A DNA stretch of 64,000 bases from Nostoc sp. UHCC 0870. Lineage in GTDB: Bacteria; Cyanobacteriota; Cyanobacteriia; Cyanobacteriales; Nostocaceae. Both the position numbers and the translations under genes were made by a program. The notes under the pieces are model-generated. The model was given only the letters and a program-made list of their open reading frames with translations, had not been told where the DNA came from and made no database searches. The stretch is from assembly GCF_022063185.1 (NCBI RefSeq), contig NZ_CP091913.1, positions 450,501 to 514,500 of the forward strand, given 5' to 3'. Positions 5,833 through 13,650 of the stretch are shown in pieces; positions within the stretch are counted from its first letter, which is position 1, and every line of letters begins with the position of its first letter.

Positions 5833-8514
5833 ATGAGTGAACCGCCACTGCTAAATTTATTTCTACGCTTGCGAGAAGCTGGCTTACCTTTGGGTATTGA
5901 CCAGTATGATTTAGCAGTGAGAACATTATTACAATCTGTAGAAGTTGGATTAGATATTGGTGATAAACAAGCAGTAAAACAGTTGTGTCAAACTATCTGG
6001 GTAAAATCTCGACAACAACAACGCTTGTTTGATAAATGCTGGAATGAAATGATATCTCATCCAGCAAGATTGAGTGAATCTACTATTATTAAGCCGCCTG
6101 TGGGAGAACCAGCAACTCCAACAGATATAAATAAGCCTGAAGAAACTAAGCCAGTAGAAGAAACAGAAGAACCGCCAAAACAAGAAGAAGAAGCGGAATT
6201 TGTCACCACGCCTATTAGTGATAATGAAGTTGTCACATCTATTTCTACCAAACTCAAGGAACGAGATTATTTCCCGGTAAGTCGTGACAAACTGCGCCGA
6301 AGTTGGCGACTGTTAACGCAAAAGTTACCAAGTAGCATTCCTAGTCAGATAGATATCCCTAACACAGTTATCGATATCGCCAAGCGGGGATTTTTTGTTA
6401 AACCTGTGTTGACTCCGGCAGCAAATCAGTATCGAGAAGTAGTATTATTAATTGACCAAAACGGCTCAATGTCTCCTTTTCATCCGTTTTGTCGCCAATT
6501 GGTAGAAATTTGGCGGGGAGCGAAAATTTACTACTTCCACAATGTCCCGACAGAAATTTACTCTGACTCTCAATGTGAGGAAGCTGAATCAATTAAGTCG
6601 ATGTTAGCGCGATGCTCAAAAGAGAAAACTTTGGTGGTGATAGTCAGTGATGCGGGTGCGGCGCGGTTGCGTGTAGTTCCCGAACGGTGGGAAGCAACTG
6701 GGGAATTTTTGGCGATGCTTACACCTCATGTTAAGAGGGTAGCATGGCTCAACCCCTTGCCGTGTTTTCATTGGCAAAATACCACGGCGGAATTTATCGC
6801 TCAGATAGATGGGTTGAAGATGTTTGCGCTAGAAGTTGCTGAATATCAGCAAATGCTGCAATGGTTACTTGATGGTAAGCCTGTCAAAATTTTAAATCGA
6901 GAAAATCAAACTAAAACTATTGGTAGTTTCAAGATTTGGGAAATAGGAGAATATAACGCTCAAGGGAAAATCACAGCTTTTGAGCAGGTGTTTGGTAAAG
7001 AGCATCTAGATTTTGCTTTTCATGCAGCTTTTCCTTTAGTTTTGACACCAGATTTACTTTATTGTTTATGGAAAGATTTCTTTCAACACACCCCTACACC
7101 CCTACACCCCCATACCCCTACACCCCCACACCCCCACACCCCTACAACCCTAGTATCTGATTTATTGCTTTCAGATTTGTGTAGAGAAGTTGAGACAGAA
7201 TTATATGAAATGGAGCGTGAGGTTCGCAATGAATTACTCAGGCGTTGTCAAGAGGAGTTTGGTGAAAATAGACTGCAAGAATTGTCAGAGTTTTTGTTGA
7301 AGTATATTGAGTATCAAGTTAAAAAACAAAATTTAAATGTCTCCTCTGATTTGCATCAAGTGCAGCAGTGGACAGCCTTAGCTTACACCCAAAAGGGAGA
7401 CGCAGCCGCAAGAAAACTGGCAGAAAAACTACGTCTAGCTTATCTGGATAAGAATCATGGGGAGTTGGTGCGGTTATCAGCAGTGATAGAAACTTTAGCT
7501 GAACCTTTAAAGGAAAAATATGAGCCTTTGTTAGTGGTGTCTAGAGGTTATCGTGCTTTGGTGCGTGGTGATGAAGCGGGAACGGTGACTGCTCAAGATG
7601 AATTGGAGCGGAGGTTTGGAGTAGGTGAGACTGTTAATATAGCTGGGGTTGTTTTAGAACGCCCAGTGATTTTAGGTAAAATTCGCCTGAAACCTTTTTC
7701 TTTTGAAGTCGTTACAGTTAACGGACGTGGTGAAATTATTCACAGAGAAAGGAAAGAAGCTAAATATTTTGCAGAAGACTTGGGGAATGGTGTCAGCTTG
7801 GAAATGGTGCAGATACCAGGGGGAACATTTACAATGGGTTCACCGGAAGGGGAGAAAGACCGAAAATCAGATGAAAGTCCCCAGAGACAGGTGACAGTTC
7901 CCAGCTTCTTCATGGGGAAATATCCAGTCACCCAGGAACAGTATCAAGCCATCATGGGGACAAATCCCTCTAAGTTTAAAGATAAAGGTGCTGAATCACA
8001 TAAAAGACCTGTAGAACAAGTAATTTGGGATGATGCGGTAAAGTTTTGTGAGAAATTGAGCCAGAAGACTGGAAAAACCTACAGACTACCCAGCGAAGCG
8101 GAATGGGAATACGCCTGTCGTGCGGGGACAACTACGCCGTTTTATTTTGGGGAAACCATCACCACAGATTTAGTTAATTATGACGGTAAATTTCCCTACG
8201 GTTCTGCACCTAAAGGTGAATATCGTAGAGAAACAACAAATGTAGGAATATTTCCGCCGAACTCTTTCGGTTTATATGATATGTGTGGTAATATATGTGA
8301 ATGGTGCGAAGATGTATATAATGATAGCTACCAAGGCGCGCCGATAGATGGGAGTGCGTGGCTTACTGGTAGCAATAATGACATAAGGCTGCTGCGTGGC
8401 GGTAGTTGGATCGACAATGCCTGGGTTTGCCGTTCTGCCAATCGCTATAGGCTCGCGCGCGCGTATCGTAGCGGCCTTGTTGGTTTTCGCGTGGTGGCTG
8501 TGGCTGTGGCGTGA
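5833..8514 (+). CDS. vWA protein with C-terminal FGE/C-type-lectin-like domain
   Basis: An 893-residue protein. Residues 1-75 resemble the N-terminus of CoxE-type vWA proteins (LFLRLREAGLPLG). Residues 80-125 are a Pro/Glu-rich linker. A vWA domain spans about 200-345 with a MIDAS-like DQNGSMS (208-214) and VSDAGAARL near 271. Residues 418-440 (Pro/His/Thr) are an in-frame translation of an STRR array. From about 655 to the end is an FGE-sulfatase/SUMF1-type domain (IPGGTFTMGS, LPSEAEWEYACRAG, GLYDMCGNICEW, RLLRGGSW, GFRVV). Of the two catalytic cysteines of true FGEs, the first is Asp here, so a binding role is likelier than catalysis. The final ~35 codons have the substitution pattern of a DGR variable region. 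Likely partner and substrate of the MoxR ATPase. Confidence 0.8.
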   Translation: MSEPPLLNLFLRLREAGLPLGIDQYDLAVRTLLQSVEVGLDIGDKQAVKQLCQTIWVKSRQQQRLFDKCWNEMISHPARLSESTIIKPPVGEPATPTDINKPEETKPVEETEEPPKQEEEAEFVTTPISDNEVVTSISTKLKERDYFPVSRDKLRRSWRLLTQKLPSSIPSQIDIPNTVIDIAKRGFFVKPVLTPAANQYREVVLLIDQNGSMSPFHPFCRQLVEIWRGAKIYYFHNVPTEIYSDSQCEEAESIKSMLARCSKEKTLVVIVSDAGAARLRVVPERWEATGEFLAMLTPHVKRVAWLNPLPCFHWQNTTAEFIAQIDGLKMFALEVAEYQQMLQWLLDGKPVKILNRENQTKTIGSFKIWEIGEYNAQGKITAFEQVFGKEHLDFAFHAAFPLVLTPDLLYCLWKDFFQHTPTPLHPHTPTPPHPHTPTTLVSDLLLSDLCREVETELYEMEREVRNELLRRCQEEFGENRLQELSEFLLKYIEYQVKKQNLNVSSDLHQVQQWTALAYTQKGDAAARKLAEKLRLAYLDKNHGELVRLSAVIETLAEPLKEKYEPLLVVSRGYRALVRGDEAGTVTAQDELERRFGVGETVNIAGVVLERPVILGKIRLKPFSFEVVTVNGRGEIIHRERKEAKYFAEDLGNGVSLEMVQIPGGTFTMGSPEGEKDRKSDESPQRQVTVPSFFMGKYPVTQEQYQAIMGTNPSKFKDKGAESHKRPVEQVIWDDAVKFCEKLSQKTGKTYRLPSEAEWEYACRAGTTTPFYFGETITTDLVNYDGKFPYGSAPKGEYRRETTNVGIFPPNSFGLYDMCGNICEWCEDVYNDSYQGAPIDGSAWLTGSNNDIRLLRGGSWIDNAWVCRSANRYRLARAYRSGLVGFRVVAVAVA
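7086..7150. repeat. In-frame STRR array inside the vWA/FGE gene
   Basis: About eight CCCCTACA/CCCCCACA-type units, the reverse complement of the TGTAGGGG repeat. They are translated as a His/Thr/Pro-rich linker between the vWA part and the following helical region without breaking the frame. Confidence 0.85.
8386..8512 (+). other. Candidate DGR variable region with GC-rich 3' block
   Basis: The last codons of the FGE-like domain. Between the conserved RGGSW and GFRVV blocks, variable codons such as ATC, GAC, AAT, CTC, TAT, AGC and GGC are all reachable from AAC or AAT by changing only adenines. Other codons (TGC CGT TCT GCC) stay template-like. The G-rich block 8484-8512 after the variable part could be the site where mutagenic homology begins. 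No template repeat or reverse transcriptase was found in the window, so they would lie elsewhere in the genome. Confidence 0.55.
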
Positions 8515-8711
8515 GGATTCCTTACCCTTTGCACTCTTGCCCTTTTGCCCTCTGCACTTCTTCCTCTTTACCCTTTTGGAGTGTAGCGGAGCGGAACGAT
8601 CAAATTTATTTTTTTGAGTTTATTTTTTTGAATATGGGGCTATGAGCATATTCAATATATATACAATATTACATCCCCCAGGGATAAAAAACAAGTAGTA
8701 GATTAATTAAT

Positions 8712-8912
8712 GTAGGTTGGGTTAAGCGCAGCGCAACCCAACATAAATCTCGGAAACTCAAGATAAATATTGGTGTTGGGTTTCCTTGCGTCAAACGCCA
8801 CTAGCCCCAAGCAGGCGTAGGTTGGGTTGAGGCTTTGCGTAGGCGAAGCTTTCCCGCAGGGTAACCCAACGCTATAACCAATGTTGGGTTACCTAACGTC
8901 AACCCAACCTAC
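8712..8912. repeat. GTAGGTTGGGTT inverted-repeat element
   Basis: Bounded by GTAGGTTGGGTT (8712-8723) and its complement AACCCAACCTAC (8901-8912), with internal AACCCAAC/GTTGGGTT copies and a second GTAGGTTGGGTT at 8818-8829. It is typical of dispersed non-coding repeats in Nostocaceae. Confidence 0.75.
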
Positions 8913-9053
8913 AATTTTTTTGCATTATTTTTAGTCACCTTATCCTGCATCGTTTTAATTCCCCCTAACCCCTCTTTTTTAAGCTACGGTGTACACACAA
9001 GTCTTATAACGTTGTCCCACATCGTTTTGATCCCCCCTAACCCCCCTTAAAAA

Positions 9054-9231
9054 GCTACGGTGTATAAACAAGTCAGATTTTCTTTCTAGATCAAGGTTTT
9101 ACCCCCCTTAATCCCCCCTTGGAAAGGGGGGAAACCAGAAAATCCAGTTCCCTCCCATTTCCAAGGGGAGGGTTAGGGTGGGGTAATTCGAGGACTAATA
9201 GTGATTCAATAAACTGTGTATACACGGTAGC
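9054..9231. mobile_element. 178-bp MITE-like element
   Basis: Terminal inverted repeats GCTACGGTGTATA (9054-9066) and TATACACGGTAGC (9219-9231) differ at one position. Both sides carry the heptamer TTAAAAA (9047-9053 and 9232-9238), a likely target duplication. The interior is non-coding and G/C-tract rich. The same TTAAAAA target flanks the IS4-family insertion at 21422-23080. Confidence 0.65.
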
Positions 9232-9772
9232 TTAAAAAGGGGGGAACTAGAATCAAAGTCCCCCTTTTTAAGGGTGATTTAGGGGGATCAAACCGCATTT
9301 TGCACCTAGCACAAAGATGTGTGTATACCGTCTGACTTTTCACGGGATCTGGAAAACCCCTCTCCAAACCTCTCCCCTACAAAGAGAGAGGCTTTAACTT
9401 TTCCCCCTTCCCTAGTAGGGAAGGGGGTTAGGGGGTTAGGTTTCACGTTAGCTTTTCCACATAACGTGAAAAGTCAGAGGGTGGTAGGGGGTGGAGAAAT
9501 CCCTCCAAATAAGCCCAGTTGAGTATGGTCGGAGTTCTCTGCCTCATCTGGGGGTGAAATGATACTATTAAAGGAGTTTGCAAATTAAACTGCGAAATCA
9601 ACCGGATCATCTAAATAAATAGATTCAATCTAATTTTTGCTGTTTTCGAGTTAATTTCCATCTCATACCTATCTATTACTTAAAATAGCTGGGTTGGGTT
9701 AAATTCTTATATTCAATAGAATAATTAAACCCTTTTAATTCCCATCCTCTCAATTTAGTTACATAATCTGCC

Positions 9773-12565
9773 ATGCTAAAACTCTTGTTGGGCGACCCCA
9801 ACGCTCGTAAGCTGAAAAAATACCAACCCTACATTACAGAAATTAATCTCTTGGAGGAAGACATTCAAGCTCTTTCTGATGAGGATTTGAAAGGCAAAAC
9901 AGCAGAGTTTAAACAGAGGCTTGCCAAAGGCGAAACCCTGGATGATATTCTGCCAGAAGCCTTTGCTGTGGTCAGAGAGGCAGGAAAACGAGTCTTAGGG
10001 TTGCGGCATTTCGATGTCCAGATGTTAGGCGGTGTAATTCTACACACTGGGCAAATTGCGGAAATGAAAACTGGTGAAGGTAAAACCCTAGTGGCTACCT
10101 TACCGAGTTATTTAAATGCAATCACTGGTAAAGGTGTACACGTAATCACAGTTAACGATTACCTGGCTCGTCGGGACGCAGAATGGATGGGACAGGTGCA
10201 TCGCTTTCTGGGTTTGAGTGTAGGGTTAATTCAGGCGAGCATGACTCCCAGTGAACGTAAGAAAAATTATGATTGCGATATCACCTATGTTACTAACAGT
10301 GAAGTAGGGTTTGACTACCTGCGGGATAACATGGCTACATCAATGGCTGATGTGGTACAGCGTAGTTTTAATTATTGTGTAATTGACGAAGTAGACTCAA
10401 TCTTAGTTGATGAGGCGCGGACACCATTAATTATTTCTGGTCAGGTAGAAAGACCGACGGAAAAATACATCCAAGCTGCGGAAATCGCTGTCACTCTGCA
10501 AAAAGATGAGCATTATGATGTTGACGAAAAGGCTCGTAATGTGCTGTTAACAGATGAAGGTTTTGCGGAAGCTGAGGAACTTTTGGGAGTTACAGATTTA
10601 TTTGACCCGGAAGATCCTTGGGCGCACTTTGTATTTAATGCGATTAAAGCTAAAGAACTGTTCCTGAAGGATGTCAACTACATCGTCCGTAATGGCGAAG
10701 TGGTAATTGTCGATGAATTTACGGGACGGGTTTTACCTGGACGGCGTTGGAGTGATGGCTTGCACCAAGCCATTGAAGCCAAAGAACACGTAGACATTCA
10801 GCCGGAAACCCAAACTCTAGCGACAATTACTTATCAAAACCTGTTCTTGTTGTATCCCAAATTGGGTGGGATGACAGGAACGGCGAAGACAGAAGAAGCC
10901 GAGTTTGAAAAAATTTACAAATTAGAAGTCGCGGTCATTCCTACCAACAGAATCAGAAAACGGGAAGATTGGTCTGATTTGGTATTTAAAAAAGAGACTG
11001 GGAAATGGCGCGCGATCGCAAGCGAATGTGCCGAAATGCACGAACTAGGTAGACCTGTTCTCGTGGGAACTACTAGTGTAGAGAAATCAGAATATCTCAG
11101 CCAATTACTCAAAGCCCAAGGCATTCCCCACGAATTGCTGAATGCGCGACCAGAAAATGTCGAACGGGAAGCGGAGATTGTCGCCCAGGCAGGACGCAGG
11201 GGTGCTGTAACCATCGCTACGAATATGGCGGGACGGGGTACGGATATTATTCTCGGTGGTAACTCCGAGTATATGGCGCGGCTGAAACTGCGGGAATACT
11301 TCATGCCGCGCATCGTCAGACCAGATGATGAAGACGTGTTTGGCGTACAAAGAGCTACGGGATTACCAGGGGGACACGGTGGCGGTCAAGGCTTCACTCC
11401 TGGGAAAAAAGTGAAAACTTGGAAAGCTTCCCCGGAGATTTTCCCCACCCAACTTTCTAAAGAAGCAGAACAGCTATTAAAAGAAGCCGTAGATGTGGCG
11501 GTGCGGGAATATGGCGATCGCTCTTTGCCAGAACTAGAAGCAGAAGATAAAGTAGCTGTAGCCGCCGAAAAAGCCCCCACCAATGACCCTGTAATTCAGA
11601 AATTGCGGGATGCTTACAAACGGGTGAAACAGGAATACGAAGATTTTACCGACCGGGAACATAACGAAGTTGTAGAACGGGGTGGTCTGCACGTAATTGG
11701 TACAGAACGCCACGAATCACGCCGGATTGATAACCAGTTGCGGGGACGCGCCGGACGACAAGGCGACCCCGGTTCGACAAGATTCTTCCTCAGTTTAGAA
11801 GATAACTTATTGCGGATTTTTGGTGGCGATCGCGTTGCGGGTTTAATGGAAGCCTTCAATGTAGAAGACGATATGCCTATTGAATCTGGTATGCTTACCC
11901 GCAGTTTAGAAGGCGCACAGAAAAAAGTCGAAACCTACTACTACGACATCCGTAAACAGGTGTTTGAGTATGACGAGGTAATGAACAACCAACGCCGCGC
12001 CATCTACGCCGAACGTCGCCGGGTGTTGGAAGGTCAAGATTTGAAGGAACAGGTAATTAAGTACGCTGAAAAAACGATGGATGACATCGTGGACTATTAC
12101 ATAAATCCTGATTTACCCTCGGAAGAGTGGGAATTGGAAAAGTTGGTGGAAAAAGTTAAGGAGTTTGTCTATTTGCTGGCTGATATGCAGGCGAATCAAC
12201 TAGAAGACATGGGAGTAAGCGAGATTAAAGCTTTCCTCCATGAACAGGTGAGAATTGCCTATGACCTCAAGGAAGCGCAAATTGACCAAATTCAGCCAGG
12301 ATTGATGCGCCAAGCTGAACGGTTCTTTATCTTGCAGCGTATTGATACCCTGTGGCGGGAACACTTACAGCAAATGGATGCTTTACGTGAGTCGGTAGGC
12401 TTGCGTGGTTATGGACAGAAAGACCCGCTTATTGAGTATAAGAGTGAGGGTTATGAGTTGTTCTTGGATATGATGGTCAACATCCGCCGCGATGTGGTTT
12501 ACTCGTTGTTCATGTTCCAGCCTCAGCCTCAGCCGATGGCGCAAGCTTCTTCTGAGATGGTGTAA
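9773..12565 (+). CDS. secA: Preprotein translocase ATPase SecA
   Basis: 930 residues, the normal length for cyanobacterial SecA. It is the motor that pushes unfolded preproteins through SecYEG at the plasma and thylakoid membranes. Visible are the first nucleotide-binding fold (Walker [28 protein letters not shown]), the preprotein cross-linking domain, the second fold ([26 protein letters not shown]) and the C-terminal helical scaffold. The C-terminal zinc-binding CxCxSGKK tail of proteobacterial SecA is absent, as expected here. A T-tailed hairpin (12595-12632) follows. Confidence 0.97.
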   Translation: MLKLLLGDPNARKLKKYQPYITEINLLEEDIQALSDEDLKGKTAEFKQRLAKGETLDDILPEAFAVVREAGKRVLGLRHFDVQMLGGVILHTGQIAEMKTGEGKTLVATLPSYLNAITGKGVHVITVNDYLARRDAEWMGQVHRFLGLSVGLIQASMTPSERKKNYDCDITYVTNSEVGFDYLRDNMATSMADVVQRSFNYCVIDEVDSILVDEARTPLIISGQVERPTEKYIQAAEIAVTLQKDEHYDVDEKARNVLLTDEGFAEAEELLGVTDLFDPEDPWAHFVFNAIKAKELFLKDVNYIVRNGEVVIVDEFTGRVLPGRRWSDGLHQAIEAKEHVDIQPETQTLATITYQNLFLLYPKLGGMTGTAKTEEAEFEKIYKLEVAVIPTNRIRKREDWSDLVFKKETGKWRAIASECAEMHELGRPVLVGTTSVEKSEYLSQLLKAQGIPHELLNARPENVEREAEIVAQAGRRGAVTIATNMAGRGTDIILGGNSEYMARLKLREYFMPRIVRPDDEDVFGVQRATGLPGGHGGGQGFTPGKKVKTWKASPEIFPTQLSKEAEQLLKEAVDVAVREYGDRSLPELEAEDKVAVAAEKAPTNDPVIQKLRDAYKRVKQEYEDFTDREHNEVVERGGLHVIGTERHESRRIDNQLRGRAGRQGDPGSTRFFLSLEDNLLRIFGGDRVAGLMEAFNVEDDMPIESGMLTRSLEGAQKKVETYYYDIRKQVFEYDEVMNNQRRAIYAERRRVLEGQDLKEQVIKYAEKTMDDIVDYYINPDLPSEEWELEKLVEKVKEFVYLLADMQANQLEDMGVSEIKAFLHEQVRIAYDLKEAQIDQIQPGLMRQAERFFILQRIDTLWREHLQQMDALRESVGLRGYGQKDPLIEYKSEGYELFLDMMVNIRRDVVYSLFMFQPQPQPMAQASSEMV

Positions 12566-12594
12566 TGGAATAATTTCACGCAGAGACGCAGAAG

Positions 12595-12632
12595 CGCAGA
12601 GAGTTTTTTGAGTGCCTCTGCGTTTTTGTTTT
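12595..12632 (+). terminator. Rho-independent terminator of secA
   Basis: Stem CGCAGAG (12595-12601) with CTCTGCG (12616-12622), followed by TTTTTGTTTT. It lies 30 bp after the secA stop. Confidence 0.75.
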
Positions 12633-12642
12633 ATAAGTGGTA

Positions 12643-13044
12643 TTAGGGTGAAGGGGTGAGCAGCCGTAGATTGGGAATTTCTAGGAAATCTTTGATGTTG
12701 TGAGTGACTAGCGGTAAGTCGTAGCGTAGAGATGTTGCAGCAATCCAGGCATCTTGGGGCGAAATTGGTCGTCCCACACTTTGTCTATAGGCACGAATCT
12801 TTGCCCATTCTCGACAAAGAGATTGATCCACTGGAATAATCAGGTAATTTGAGAGATATTGCTCTAATTGGGTGAGACGACGATCGCCCCACTGACGTAA
12901 GATTGCCCACTGAAACAGTTCAGCGACGGTCATGAATGACAATGCCAATTCCTGACCACTCAAAAGTGGCAGGTAAGGTTCGGCATAATCACTACCTTTG
13001 AGGATGAAGGAAGCAATGTTAGTATCAATCAGAACAATACTCAT
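12643..13044 (-). CDS. VapC-type PIN-domain ribonuclease toxin
   Basis: A 133-residue PIN-domain protein. The acidic active-site residues are in place: Asp7 in LIDTNI, Glu42 in TVAELF, Asp98 in SPQDAWIAA and the C-terminal Asp in THNIKDF. Toxins of this family cut tRNA or other RNA and are held inactive by a partner antitoxin. The partner is the gene 10 bp upstream on the same strand (13055-13348). The pair sits between secA and smc and is convergent with secA. Confidence 0.85.
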   Translation of the reverse strand: MSIVLIDTNIASFILKGSDYAEPYLPLLSGQELALSFMTVAELFQWAILRQWGDRRLTQLEQYLSNYLIIPVDQSLCREWAKIRAYRQSVGRPISPQDAWIAATSLRYDLPLVTHNIKDFLEIPNLRLLTPSP

Positions 13045-13054
13045 GGGAGTTTAG

Positions 13055-13348
13055 TTAGATCGCCTCTTGGCGCTGTTGTTGCACAAAGGTAAGAAAATCT
13101 TCAATAGAGTCTTCTTCTGGCCAAAAATCGGCAGCCAGGTCTTTGAGGTTATCAACAGTTAGAGGAGAATGGTTAACAAGTAGCTGCTTTAGCGTAGTAC
13201 CTTGTAAAAACTGGGTACTAAGGGTTGTAAAATCGGGTTGAGAATTTGAGAATGAATTGCTTTGGGTGAGAATTTGCAGCAGTTGTTGACGCTCTGTAGA
13301 TGAGAGTAGTTGGATGGCAGCGATCGCAGCTTTAATTTGTGGAGTCAT
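13055..13348 (-). CDS. Antitoxin partner of the PIN toxin
   Basis: A 97-residue protein directly upstream of the toxin, in the usual antitoxin-first order. It has an N-terminal helical region (AIAAIQLLSSTERQQLLQIL) and an acidic, tryptophan-containing C-terminus (DFWPEEDSIEDFLTFV) that would suit toxin binding. I do not see a clear MazE/AbrB or RHH fold, so the DNA-binding class is uncertain. The call is based mainly on context. Confidence 0.7.
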   Translation of the reverse strand: MTPQIKAAIAAIQLLSSTERQQLLQILTQSNSFSNSQPDFTTLSTQFLQGTTLKQLLVNHSPLTVDNLKDLAADFWPEEDSIEDFLTFVQQQRQEAI

Positions 13349-13650
13349 AGTCTAGTTTTGTGGTTGTCTGGTTCTATGCTATTTGAATTCCGGTGCGATC
13401 GCTCCTCTTATTAATCAATTAGGTTTGGTATATGACCGACCGAAGGCGATCTCGCCCCTACCCATGATTTAGCGATAATCACTCATCAGGCATTGTCAGT
13501 CTGGTTGTATGTTGTACTATGAACAGACTGGCAAATCCTGGCATGGGAGTCTCTGGAATTAGAAAATCTAGAATTCTCTCGGCTAAAATAGTTGCTAATT
13601 TTAAATTAATTGATACACTTGTTCTTCATTATCCCTATGATCTAGCACCT

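Larger units (their letters stand above)
8515..9772. other. Gene-poor, repeat-rich spacer
   Basis: About 1.25 kb without a convincing gene. It starts with a C/T-rich tract of CCCTTTTGCCC-like units (8519-8577). It then holds the GTAGGTTGGGTT palindromic element (8712-8912), copies of a CCCCTAACCCC/AAGCTACGGTGTA repeat (8946-9073), a 178-bp MITE-like element (9054-9231) and further related repeats up to about 9490. A frame at 9319-9522 only translates repeats. The last 250 bases before secA are AT-rich and probably hold its promoter, which I could not place. Confidence 0.75.

Noticed and set aside
5833..8514. Sulfatase-modifying (formylglycine-generating) enzyme as the main function
   Set aside because: No sulfatase nearby, first catalytic Cys missing and a vWA/MoxR context; binding role preferred.
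9319..9522. 67-codon frame before secA
   Set aside because: It translates CCCCTCTCC/GGGAAGGGGG dispersed repeats; such frames recur wherever the repeat does.
13519..13650. Upstream ATG extending SMC by 44 residues
   Set aside because: SMC heads begin at the MxxIKRVELxNFKSF segment; the extension shows no conserved features.
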